Made by a program: the position numbers and the translations under genes
Assembly (NCBI GenBank): GCA_947459205.1
Contig: CANHCR010000027.1
Location: 1-32,659 of the forward strand
Origin: Caryophanales bacterium
Lineage (GTDB): Bacteria > Bacillota > Bacilli > Paenibacillales > CANHCR01
Length of the DNA stretch: 32,659 nt
Reading direction: 5' to 3'
Notes under the pieces: generated by a model
The model's database searches: none
What the model saw: only the letters and a program-made list of their open reading frames with translations
What the model was told of the DNA's origin: nothing
In this document: one piece after another, positions 18,509 through 26,352 of the stretch
Layout of the letters: every line of letters begins with the position of its first letter
Numbering within the stretch: the stretch's first letter is position 1

Positions 18509-19810
18509 ATGTTGATAAGATGGGTATTGATTGTTAGCTTGTTTTTAGTCGGCATCACAGGAAGTGCAAATGCAACGAGCGTAGGGAGCACACAGACTGC
18601 TAAACCAACCCCGAAAATCGGGCAATATGTCCAATTCGGTAGTTATTTATCAAAACCGGTTGTTTGGAGAGTGATCAACCTAGATGCCAACGGCAACCCG
18701 CTACTCTTTAGCGAATCCATATTGGCATTGAAAGCATTCGATGCGGCAGGTCCATTACATAATGATGCCGTGCGTAAGAAATTCGGCAGCAACTTGTATG
18801 AGCATTCTACATTGCGCAGATGGCTCAATTCTAATGATGTCGCGGTGACTTGGAAAAAGAACCTTCCGGCCCCGCAAAACTTCATGGACAAAAAGGGCGA
18901 CTACACGAAAGAACCGGGCTTTTTGTCAGCGACTAATTTTACGACGTGGGAACAATCTTTGATGGTGCCAACGACAAACCGCGTCATTCTCCATCATTCG
19001 GACCAGGTAATCAAAACGGGAGGCAACTCCTCGTTGCTTTTTGATGCGAAAATTTCATCGGCATTGCAAAATTATGACAAAAACGCTTTCTATCAACTGT
19101 TGTCTGATAAAGTGTTTTTGCTATCCGTCCAACAATTACATGCTTTCGTCTACAATCGCGGTTATGACATTCGCAGCAAACCAACATTGCAAGCAGTCAA
19201 CTCAAGTCCTGATCGTTATCCGGGTCTAAGTGCGAATGACTACTGGCATTATTGGTTGAATACACCGAACGGACAACATGCAGGTTCAACCCGTTTCGTG
19301 TTTTTTGACGGTATGGTGAATAAGCATTTTTCTTACAGTGAAGTGATTGGCGTCCGGCCAGCAACAGTTTTGGATATCCGCAAAGCCGCTATTTCCAGTG
19401 GCAGCGGATCGCTGAATTCTCCTTTTGTTGTCGGTCGCAGTGCACCTTCGGCGCCGGTTGTCTCACCAAAGAATGAGTTGACAATCAGTGGCAATCAGAT
19501 GTTTGTCAATCAAAAGCGAGTATCGCTTAGTGCCAATGTCAAACCGATCCGCATAAAGGGGCAGATGATGGTACCTGCAAGAGCCACACTGCAAGCAATG
19601 GGCTTGAACGTTTCTTGGAATGCGAATAGCAAATCAGTTGTTGCAACAAGAAAAGGGGTTTCGATGCAGTTCACGAATGGAAGAATAGCGGCCGTTGTCA
19701 ACGGGACTCCGAAAACAATGTCGGTGGCAGCAACGGACATCGGCGGAACCTTGATGGTACCCGCACAATTTATGACGCGCGAATTGAAATATTCGCTTAT
19801 TATTCGATAA
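18509..19810 (+). CDS. Exported DUF6273 plus copper-amine-oxidase-like stalk protein
   Basis: A 433-residue exported protein with a signal peptide (about 1-23). Residues 35-310 form a DUF6273 domain (GQYVQFGSYLSKPVVWRVI, then LLFSESIL, LRRWLN, and a later NDYWHYWLNTP and VIGVRPA), a fold of unknown role with C-type-lectin-like resemblance. Residues 325-433 form a copper amine oxidase N-terminal-like domain (IRIKGQMMVPARATLQAMG and GTLMVPAQFMTREL), the same stalk class as in the protein at 14567. It begins 13 bases after the dehydrogenase gene with GGAGG, so it is the fourth gene of the operon. The stalk domain is commonly found on Firmicutes surface proteins. No enzymatic function can be read. 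Confidence 0.8.
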   Translation: MLIRWVLIVSLFLVGITGSANATSVGSTQTAKPTPKIGQYVQFGSYLSKPVVWRVINLDANGNPLLFSESILALKAFDAAGPLHNDAVRKKFGSNLYEHSTLRRWLNSNDVAVTWKKNLPAPQNFMDKKGDYTKEPGFLSATNFTTWEQSLMVPTTNRVILHHSDQVIKTGGNSSLLFDAKISSALQNYDKNAFYQLLSDKVFLLSVQQLHAFVYNRGYDIRSKPTLQAVNSSPDRYPGLSANDYWHYWLNTPNGQHAGSTRFVFFDGMVNKHFSYSEVIGVRPATVLDIRKAAISSGSGSLNSPFVVGRSAPSAPVVSPKNELTISGNQMFVNQKRVSLSANVKPIRIKGQMMVPARATLQAMGLNVSWNANSKSVVATRKGVSMQFTNGRIAAVVNGTPKTMSVAATDIGGTLMVPAQFMTRELKYSLIIR

Positions 19811-19826
19811 GTTTATGAATTTTTTG

Positions 19827-19840
19827 TGAATGCGCATTCA
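19827..19840. repeat. Palindrome upstream of the large FN3/CBM gene (candidate operator)
   Basis: TGAATGCGCATTCA is a perfect 14-base palindrome 16 bases before the -35 element at 19856. It is bracketed by a direct repeat TTTTGTGAA at 19822-19830 and 19841-19849. No T run follows the palindrome directly, so a regulator-binding site fits better than a terminator, though it also follows the end of the upstream gene. Confidence 0.5.
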
Positions 19841-19855
19841 TTTTGTGAACTTTTT

Positions 19856-19884
19856 TTGACAGAAAGTATATTCATTTTTATAAA
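19856..19884 (+). promoter_or_regulatory. Sigma-A promoter of the large FN3/CBM gene
   Basis: A perfect -35 TTGACA at 19856-19861, a 17-base spacer, and TATAAA at 19879-19884 (5 of 6). The predicted start is near 19891, giving a short leader of about 42 bases with AAGGAG before the ATG. Confidence 0.75.
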
Positions 19885-19932
19885 AAAGCGTTAACATTAA
19901 TCTTGTATTCTAATACTTAAGGAGTGAAAACA

Positions 19933-22900
19933 ATGAGTAAGTCAAAGAAAATGGTTGCCTTGTGCCTCGCTTTTCTAATGATCTTTAATTTGGTCATGAT
20001 CCAAAGCGCGACTGCGACAACCACACCTTATTCCCACACGATTACACTGGATGGCAACAATGATTTTTATGGCAATGCAACGACGGAACGTTGGAAGAAT
20101 GAGACGTTCGCCACTTCCTCAGATGGGATGTTATCGTATATTACTTGGGATCAAGATCATATTTATCTTGCCTATCTGTCAGATGACATTCGCGGTAATC
20201 AAAGTGATGCGGCGAGCAAGTGGTTGCTCGCTTATTTTGGTGGCACAGGAGGTACAAAGACAGGCGTTAACTACGCTGGACAACAACCTTCACTGCCCTT
20301 TGACGCAAAATTCCATCTACGTTTTAAAGTGGATGGAAGTTACACGAACCTCCAAACTTGGAGCGGAACATCTTGGCAAAATGTAAAGAATTACAGTTGG
20401 GGTAGCAATGTTGCCCGCAATGACAGCAATAAATTTATTGAATTCAAAATTCCCAAAGCGGATATTGGATTGACGAATGCAAGCACCTTGCAGTACGTTT
20501 CGACTTTAGCTTTCGAGCATGCAGCTGACTTTGATTCGATGTGGGCGTCTGTCCCATCTGGATCGTTTGCGAATGGAAATGGTCGGGATCGTGATTTTTC
20601 ATCGTTTTATGAGTTTGATTTGAATTCGCTAAATACTGCGGCGGCGGCACAAATTTACAGTTATGATTTTAAGGATACTTCTGCCTCCCACAGTACGGCA
20701 AACTTCTCTTTGCGTGCAATGTCTGGAGCAACTGCGATTGCTGTTCAGCAATCAACAGATGGCGGAGCGACGTGGTCCGTTTCCAACATTTCTGAGGCAA
20801 CTCCTCTTACGCAGACAAGTAGTAATGTAGAAGTTACGGGTCTCACTCCGGACACCGCCTACAAATTTAGGCTCGTCACTACGGGCGGAGCGTTCGTAGG
20901 TTCTTCCGCAATTGTAAACTTGAAAACCTCGGCTGCACCGTTAGTGGATACAATCGCTCCAACAGCGCCAATCAGCTATAACATTACTAATCTGAAACAC
21001 AACAGTCTAACATTAAGCTGGGCTGCTTCAACGGATAACGTAGCCGTAACCAAGTATGAAATTTCACAGGACGGTGCCAAAATCGCTGAAGTGACTGGCG
21101 ATAAGATTTCGTATGCGATTACAGGGCTTAACGCATTGACTTCCTATTCGTTCACTGTTGCAGCATTAGATGCCGCTGGTAACAAGTCAGCACCAGGTGA
21201 AACAGTGGATATCACCACAACGGCTGCACCTGTAAACAACAATGTGACCATTTGGTACAAAAAAGGCTTTGCAACACCTCATGTTCACTATTCACCTGAA
21301 GGTGGAGCATGGACGACAGCACCTGGAACGGTGATTCCTGCATCTGAGATTGACGGTTACAACAAAATCGTAATCGACATCGGAACAGCAGACAAAATTA
21401 CAGCGGTGTTCAACGATGGCGGATTAAACTGGGATAATAACGACAGCAAAAATTATGTCTTCAATGCAGGTGTTTCGACGTTTATCCCAGGTGCCAATGG
21501 TGCGCCGGGAACCATCACTGCGGGTGCGCCTGCAGTAGATACAGAAGCGCCGAGCGCTCCGACTGGCTTGGTACAAAGTGAGTTGACGCAGAGCGGCTTC
21601 AAAGTGACGTGGACAGCATCGACTGACAACGTGGCGGTGACAGGCTATGAGATTTATCGCAATGATGCGAAAGTAGGGACTGTCGCAGGTGATGTAACGA
21701 CCTTCACGTTAACCGCCTTGACGCCGGAAACCACATACAGCATTACCGTGAAAGCAGTGGATGCAAAAGGTAACGTGTCTGCAGCAAGCAGCGTATTGAG
21801 CGTGACGACTGCAGCGGCGCCGCCGAGCAACAAAGTTACGATTTGGTACAAAAAAGGCTTTGCAACGCCATACGTCCACTACTCACCTGAGAGTGGGGTA
21901 TGGACGCTGGCGCCTGGCTTGGCAATCCCTGTATCTGAGATTGACGGCTACAACAAAATCGTGATCGACATTGGCACAGCGGACAAAATTACAGCGGTGT
22001 TCAACGATGGCGGACTAAACTGGGATAACAACGACAGCAAAAATTATGTCTTCAATGCAGGTGTTTCGACGTTTACCCCAGGTGCAGAGGGTGCGCCTGG
22101 AACCATAACTGCGGGTGCGCCTGTGGTAGATACAGAAGCGCCGAGCGCTCCGACTGGTTTGGTACAAAGTGAGTTGACGCACAGCGGCTTCAAGGTGACA
22201 TGGTCAGCATCGACAGACAACGTGGCGGTAACAGGCTACGAGATTTATCGCAATGATACGAAAATCGGCACTGTCGCAGGGGATGTAACAACATTCACGT
22301 TAGCGGCCTTGCCCCCGGAAACCACATACAGCATTACCGTGAAAGCAGTGGATGCAAAAGGTAACGTATCTGCAGCAAGCAGTGCATTGAGCGTGACGAC
22401 TGCAACGGCGCCGCCGAGCAACAAAGTTACGATTTGGTACAAAAAAGGCTTTGCAACGCCATACGTCCACTATTCACCTGAAGGTGGAGCATGGACGACA
22501 GCGCCTGGCTTGGCAATCCCTGCATCTGAGATTGACGGCTACAACAAAATCGTGATCGACATTGGCACAGCGGACAAAATTACAGCGGTGTTCAACGATG
22601 GCGGAGTAAACTGGGATAACAACGACAGCAAAAATTATGTCTTCAATGCGGGTGTTTCGACGTTTACCCCAGGTGCAGAGGGTGCGCCTGGAACCATCAC
22701 TTCGGGCGAACCAGTCATTGCTGATGTTGAATCGCCGAGTGTACCGACCACCCTTACTTCGACAGATATTACAGAGACTGGATTCACCGTTTCTTGGACT
22801 GCATCCATCGACAATATTGGCGTTACAGGGTACGAAGTATATTTAAATAATGTATTGATTACGACTGTCACTGGATTGAGTTATTCATTCACTGGATTAA

Positions 22901-24678
22901 CGGATGGCACGGCATATTCAGTCACAGTAAAAGCGATTGATGATGCAGGTAACAAATCTGAATCGTCGGACCCTATCAGCGTTACTACGATTGAGATTGA
23001 TGATGTCGCTCCAAGCGTTCCGCAAACGCTAAACTCTTCATCTGTAACAGCAAACAGTCTCGTTTTGAATTGGACGGCATCAACAGATAATGTTGCGGTT
23101 ACTTCTTATGAGATTTTCCAAGGTGCGGAATCAATTGGCACTTCTACTACCACAACATTTAATGTGACAAGTCTGACCTCAGGTTTGAACTACACATTCA
23201 CGGTAATAGCGTTCGATGCAGCAGGTAATAAGTCGGCTTCTAGCATTGCACACTCGGTACGCACTGTTGATAATGTTGCACCTACCGCTCCGCAGAATGT
23301 GGTAGCTGCTAATATTAGCGGATCTGGTTTCCGGATCACGTGGACCGCATCGACTGACAATGTGGGTGTAAGTTCGTATAATGTCTATCGAAATGGTGCA
23401 TTTGCTGGAACTGTAACGGGTACATCATTTTTGTTCTCGGGTTTGACGGTTGCAACAACGTATAACATTACCGTTTTGGCGCAAGATGCAGCGAAAAATC
23501 GTTCGCCATTAAGTACACCATTGGCTGTAACAACACTTGCTTCTCTCATTGATACAACGGCTCCATCGGTACCTATCGGTCTAAATGCAACGAACGTCGC
23601 GGTAACCAGCTTTACATTGAATTGGACTGCTTCGACGGACAATGTAGGTGTTACAAAATACGAAGTATATCGTGGTACGACATTCCTTGGTTCGCCGACG
23701 ACAACTTCATTCAATGTAACTTCACTCGTTTCCAACACAAGATATACAATGACAGTTTTAGCAGTAGATGCTGCGGGCAATAAATCTGCGGTCAGTACCG
23801 CATTAAGCGTGACAACATTGCCGTTCGTTGGCACGGATATTACGCCGCCGAATGTACCGACAGGTCTAGTCAGTAGAAATATCACTGAAACTGGCTTTAC
23901 TGTTGCTTGGCAAGCAGCGACTGACAATGCAGGGGTTACATCCTACAACGTATACAACGGTGGCAAATATGTCACAACCGTTTCCATCACTTCTTACACA
24001 TTTAGCGGACTGATCGCTGGAACGACATACAGCATTACGGTGATGGCATTGGATGCAGCAAAAAATCGTTCTCCATTAAGTGCGCCGCTTTCTGTTAAGA
24101 CTACGGGAACTACGCCGGTCTTAGACACAACAGCACCAACTGCACCAACGAATCTGGTTAGCAGTGCAGTCAGTACTACTGGATTCACAGTTTCATGGAC
24201 GGCATCAACTGATAATGTAGGTGTCACTGGATATAACGTTTACCGAGATGGAAAATATGTAGCGACAACAACGAGACTTACTTACACATTCAGTGGATTG
24301 CTTGCTAATACTACCTATAGTATTACTGTACTTGCAATGGACGCAGCGAAAAATCGTTCCGTACTGAGTGCACCGTTGTCGGTAAAAACTAATTTGGTTG
24401 CACCAGACTCGATTGCGCCGACTGCGCCAACTGGACTCGTCAGCAGTAACATTACAACCACTAGCTTTGTAGTCTCTTGGACACCTGCTACTGATAACAT
24501 CGGTGTAACAGATTACAATGTCTATCGCAACGGCACTTATTTGGCAACCATCAAAACAACGACGTACACGTTTACTGGACTGGTTTCGAACACCGCGTAC
24601 AACATCACGGTTCTAGCTTTGGATGCAGCGAGAAATCGTTCACCGTTAAGCGCTCCGTTGAGTGTGAAAACAAACTAA
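19933..24678 (+). CDS. Large secreted starch-binding multi-FN3 protein without a catalytic domain
   Basis: A 1581-residue exported protein. Order: signal peptide (1 to about 29, ending SATA); a CBM9/DOMON-like beta-sandwich (about 30-230); a diverged FN3-like domain (about 235-330); FN3 (340-430); three starch-binding modules of the CBM25/CBM26 type (about 437-534, 634-731, 831-925; each with VTIWYKKGFATP, VHYSPE and AVFNDGG.NWDNN) alternating with two FN3 domains; then seven FN3 domains to the C-terminus (about 933-1581). It ends in the last FN3 strand with no LPXTG, S-layer or other anchor. No glycosidase motif is present. The likely job is to bind starch or glycogen outside the cell, as a scaffold or adhesin; this is inference. 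ATG 19933 is chosen (AAGGAG 8 bases before) over the in-frame GTG 19924. It is preceded by a strong promoter and followed by a terminator, so it is probably monocistronic. Confidence 0.88.
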   Translation: MSKSKKMVALCLAFLMIFNLVMIQSATATTTPYSHTITLDGNNDFYGNATTERWKNETFATSSDGMLSYITWDQDHIYLAYLSDDIRGNQSDAASKWLLAYFGGTGGTKTGVNYAGQQPSLPFDAKFHLRFKVDGSYTNLQTWSGTSWQNVKNYSWGSNVARNDSNKFIEFKIPKADIGLTNASTLQYVSTLAFEHAADFDSMWASVPSGSFANGNGRDRDFSSFYEFDLNSLNTAAAAQIYSYDFKDTSASHSTANFSLRAMSGATAIAVQQSTDGGATWSVSNISEATPLTQTSSNVEVTGLTPDTAYKFRLVTTGGAFVGSSAIVNLKTSAAPLVDTIAPTAPISYNITNLKHNSLTLSWAASTDNVAVTKYEISQDGAKIAEVTGDKISYAITGLNALTSYSFTVAALDAAGNKSAPGETVDITTTAAPVNNNVTIWYKKGFATPHVHYSPEGGAWTTAPGTVIPASEIDGYNKIVIDIGTADKITAVFNDGGLNWDNNDSKNYVFNAGVSTFIPGANGAPGTITAGAPAVDTEAPSAPTGLVQSELTQSGFKVTWTASTDNVAVTGYEIYRNDAKVGTVAGDVTTFTLTALTPETTYSITVKAVDAKGNVSAASSVLSVTTAAAPPSNKVTIWYKKGFATPYVHYSPESGVWTLAPGLAIPVSEIDGYNKIVIDIGTADKITAVFNDGGLNWDNNDSKNYVFNAGVSTFTPGAEGAPGTITAGAPVVDTEAPSAPTGLVQSELTHSGFKVTWSASTDNVAVTGYEIYRNDTKIGTVAGDVTTFTLAALPPETTYSITVKAVDAKGNVSAASSALSVTTATAPPSNKVTIWYKKGFATPYVHYSPEGGAWTTAPGLAIPASEIDGYNKIVIDIGTADKITAVFNDGGVNWDNNDSKNYVFNAGVSTFTPGAEGAPGTITSGEPVIADVESPSVPTTLTSTDITETGFTVSWTASIDNIGVTGYEVYLNNVLITTVTGLSYSFTGLTDGTAYSVTVKAIDDAGNKSESSDPISVTTIEIDDVAPSVPQTLNSSSVTANSLVLNWTASTDNVAVTSYEIFQGAESIGTSTTTTFNVTSLTSGLNYTFTVIAFDAAGNKSASSIAHSVRTVDNVAPTAPQNVVAANISGSGFRITWTASTDNVGVSSYNVYRNGAFAGTVTGTSFLFSGLTVATTYNITVLAQDAAKNRSPLSTPLAVTTLASLIDTTAPSVPIGLNATNVAVTSFTLNWTASTDNVGVTKYEVYRGTTFLGSPTTTSFNVTSLVSNTRYTMTVLAVDAAGNKSAVSTALSVTTLPFVGTDITPPNVPTGLVSRNITETGFTVAWQAATDNAGVTSYNVYNGGKYVTTVSITSYTFSGLIAGTTYSITVMALDAAKNRSPLSAPLSVKTTGTTPVLDTTAPTAPTNLVSSAVSTTGFTVSWTASTDNVGVTGYNVYRDGKYVATTTRLTYTFSGLLANTTYSITVLAMDAAKNRSVLSAPLSVKTNLVAPDSIAPTAPTGLVSSNITTTSFVVSWTPATDNIGVTDYNVYRNGTYLATIKTTTYTFTGLVSNTAYNITVLALDAARNRSPLSAPLSVKTN
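21241..22707 (+). repeat. Tandem 591-bp repeat encoding starch-binding module plus FN3
   Basis: The CBM-FN3 unit recurs with an exact period of 591 bases (197 codons): unit A about 21241-21831, unit B about 21832-22422, and a third CBM alone at about 22423-22707. Units share long identical DNA stretches, with B and the third CBM especially close, indicating recent duplication or gene conversion. Confidence 0.85.
22729..24678 (+). repeat. Array of seven diverged FN3 repeats
   Basis: Seven consecutive FN3 domains of about 94 codons each, starting near 22729, 23008, 23275, 23557, 23842, 24124 and 24409. Each has an AP..P..L opening, a SW.A/TDN.GVT.Y central motif, and ends in LSV.T. Unlike the 591-bp units they are diverged at DNA level. 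Confidence 0.8.
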
Positions 24679-24703
24679 AATTTACAATCCGGTAAAGTAT
24701 TTT

Positions 24704-24740
24704 AGAGGCGCAACGAATTTTAGTTCGTTGCGTCTTTTTT
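24704..24740 (+). terminator. Rho-independent terminator after the FN3/CBM gene
   Basis: A 9-bp stem CGCAACGAA / TTCGTTGCG (24709-24717 with 24724-24732), extendable by G-T, G-C and A-T pairs, with a TTTTAG loop and a T run to 24740. Confidence 0.85.
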
Positions 24741-24823
24741 CAAAAAAACGAAATTTAAATGCAACTTTTTCGCTTGTTGAGCGTTTATTATTCAGCATTA
24801 TAAAAATCGAAAGGATGATCATC

Positions 24824-25522
24824 ATGTTGAAAAAAATGAAGTTGTCTCGTTTGATGATGTATGCAGCAATGTTAGTCCTCGTTTTATCGTTTGTTGTACC
24901 TGCTATGGCGCTTGCCGAGGAAGTAGAAGAACCTTTTACACCATTTATGGTTACCTCAATGCCAGTAGAATGCTTGCCACCTGTTGACCCTCCTGCAGTG
25001 GAAGATGGTGAATCTGGTTCAAGCGAAGGTAGCGAGCCAGCTTCGGTTGATAACGTAGCGATTGATAGCGCTGTTGAGGAAAATGAAGTGAAGCCTGATC
25101 CTGTAGATGAACCAACTGACAAACCGTCTGAAGAATGTATCAATTACATGTATGATACTCCGCCTACTGTTGAGTGTGAGGAAGGCCAAGATCAATGTAT
25201 TCAACCATACTACAGAACGACAACTGTTGGTGAAGATGGTGATATGATTAAAACGACATTAGCGGTTAATGACGAGGATGCCGATGCCTCAAACACTGAA
25301 TCTACGGAAGTGACTGACGTAGAAGCAGATGCAGAGGCGCTTGCAGCCCAATCTGGCTTGGCCGAAGGCACCGAAATGCTAGAAACTCGTGCATTATCTG
25401 TGACAGCTATGCCGAAAACAGGTAATGGTGGAGATGCAATCAATTATACTTGGATGGTTGCAGTTTCACTTGTAGCTTTGTTGGTAGCAGTGACTATGTA
25501 TCGTAGAAGACAGCAATCATAA
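24824..25522 (+). CDS. Acidic cell-wall-anchored protein with MPKTG sorting signal
   Basis: A 232-residue exported protein. A signal peptide (about 1-34, ending MALA) is followed by a strongly acidic, Pro/Ser/Glu/Asp-rich region with four cysteines (VECLPP, EECINY, VECEE and DQCIQ) and no recognised domain. The C-terminus is a sortase sorting signal: MPKTG (196-200, Met in place of Leu of LPXTG), a hydrophobic helix and RRRQQS. From motif to C-terminus is 37 residues, exactly as in the wall protein at 26353. ATG 24824 is preferred because AAAGG lies 9 bases before it; ATG 24815 in frame overlaps that site. It faces the sortase gene across a bidirectional terminator. Function unknown; a spacer, stalk or metal-binding surface protein is possible. 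Confidence 0.8.
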   Translation: MLKKMKLSRLMMYAAMLVLVLSFVVPAMALAEEVEEPFTPFMVTSMPVECLPPVDPPAVEDGESGSSEGSEPASVDNVAIDSAVEENEVKPDPVDEPTDKPSEECINYMYDTPPTVECEEGQDQCIQPYYRTTTVGEDGDMIKTTLAVNDEDADASNTESTEVTDVEADAEALAAQSGLAEGTEMLETRALSVTAMPKTGNGGDAINYTWMVAVSLVALLVAVTMYRRRQQS

Positions 25523-25540
25523 AGTACAATAGCAACGCAC

Positions 25541-25581
25541 AAAAAAGGAGTCGTTCAAAAATTTGAACCACTCCTTTTTTT
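25541..25581. terminator. Bidirectional terminator between the MPKTG protein and the sortase gene
   Basis: Inverted repeat AAAAAAGGAGT (25541-25551) with ACTCCTTTTTT (25570-25580), with an inner GTTCAAA / TTTGAAC pairing (25553-25559 with 25562-25568) and one C-C mismatch. A and T runs on either side let it act for both converging genes. Confidence 0.85.
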
Positions 25582-25602
25582 GCGGGCAAATATCCCTGTT
25601 AT

Positions 25603-26235
25603 TTATTTTTTAAGTTCGGTGAAAACGACGAGACGATCAATGTGTGTTCTCAATTTCGGATCAAAATATCCAGTGCATGTGATTAGATTCAGACGAGGCA
25701 CATTGGAATTGCCGAAAATGTAATCAATCGGGGCTTGTTCGGTACGATAGGTTTTTATCTTAGTGACCGAAAACGTCAGGTTTTTACCCGATTGATCTGA
25801 AACAACGACAAGGTCTCCGATTTTGACTCGATGAAGCGGGTGGAAGACGGCAACACCTTGCAAATTGTCGACATGGCCGGCCATCACGGCGCTCCCTTTT
25901 TCACCAGGTTTAAATCCAACCTCTAGCCATCCGACTTTCGTGTCATCTTTTGGAACGCCCATGGCTCCATTTTTCAGAACACCGACTGGTTGCACGAATG
26001 CATCGATGTTTACATTCGGGATTTGGATGCGCACCGGAATCAGTCCGGGTTGTCGCTCGACCAAAGGAGCGCTTTCCTTTGCATTCGGCGGTTTCGGCGG
26101 CGGAGTGATGACTTGTTCCTGCTCGTTCGCTGCGATTGCTTCGCGTTCGAGAACTTCTGCAGGACCCTCGCTACCCGCTAATAATAGCGAAAGGAGTGCG
26201 GCGCATAAAAGTAATTCTAGACTATAAGCCCTCAA
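25603..26235 (-). CDS. Sortase (class F/D-like)
   Basis: A 210-residue sortase encoded leftward. The N-terminal hydrophobic segment (about 5-21) is a type II membrane anchor, followed by a Pro-rich linker and the catalytic domain from about residue 66 (VRIQIPNVNIDAFVQPVG, VGWLEVGFKPGEKGSAV). The catalytic histidine is H121 in AGHVDN, the cysteine is C187 in LITCTGYFDP, and the arginine is R196 or R201 in LRTHIDRLVVF. The AGHVD and LITC.G.FD pattern resembles class F (and class D) sortases more than housekeeping SrtA. TTG 26235 is selected because AGGAGGTG lies 9 bases before it; an in-frame ATG at 26271 has no such site. It lies between two candidate substrates (MPKTG and LPDAG proteins), strongly suggesting it anchors them to peptidoglycan. 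Confidence 0.87.
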   Translation of the reverse strand: MRAYSLELLLCAALLSLLLAGSEGPAEVLEREAIAANEQEQVITPPPKPPNAKESAPLVERQPGLIPVRIQIPNVNIDAFVQPVGVLKNGAMGVPKDDTKVGWLEVGFKPGEKGSAVMAGHVDNLQGVAVFHPLHRVKIGDLVVVSDQSGKNLTFSVTKIKTYRTEQAPIDYIFGNSNVPRLNLITCTGYFDPKLRTHIDRLVVFTELKK

Positions 26236-26291
26236 TTTGACGCACCTCCTGCAATCATTGAACAGTCTCATTTTAACATAAAAAATATTGA

Positions 26292-26320
26292 TTGACAGTC
26301 TATCGAATGAACGGTAGTAT
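26292..26320 (+). promoter_or_regulatory. Putative promoter of the CBM41 wall protein gene
   Basis: A perfect -35 TTGACA at 26292-26297, a 17-base spacer and TAGTAT at 26315-26320 (4 of 6). It lies in the 117-base divergent region shared with the sortase gene. Confidence 0.55.
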
Positions 26321-26352
26321 CAAGTTAGAACCTTCTATAAGGAGAACGAATC

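Noticed and set aside
23385-23927. 180-codon leftward open frame inside the FN3 array
   Set aside because: It is antisense to well-supported FN3 domains, recurs wherever the repeats do, lacks a ribosome binding site and has no recognisable motif.
21241-24678. Regularly spaced repeats as a possible CRISPR array
   Set aside because: The period is 280-591 bases, in frame, and encodes FN3 and CBM domains; there are no short identical repeats with unique spacers.
24777-24804. TTGAGC with TATAAA 16 bases later as promoter of the MPKTG protein gene
   Set aside because: The predicted start would fall in the ribosome binding site, leaving no usable leader; the real promoter was not identified.
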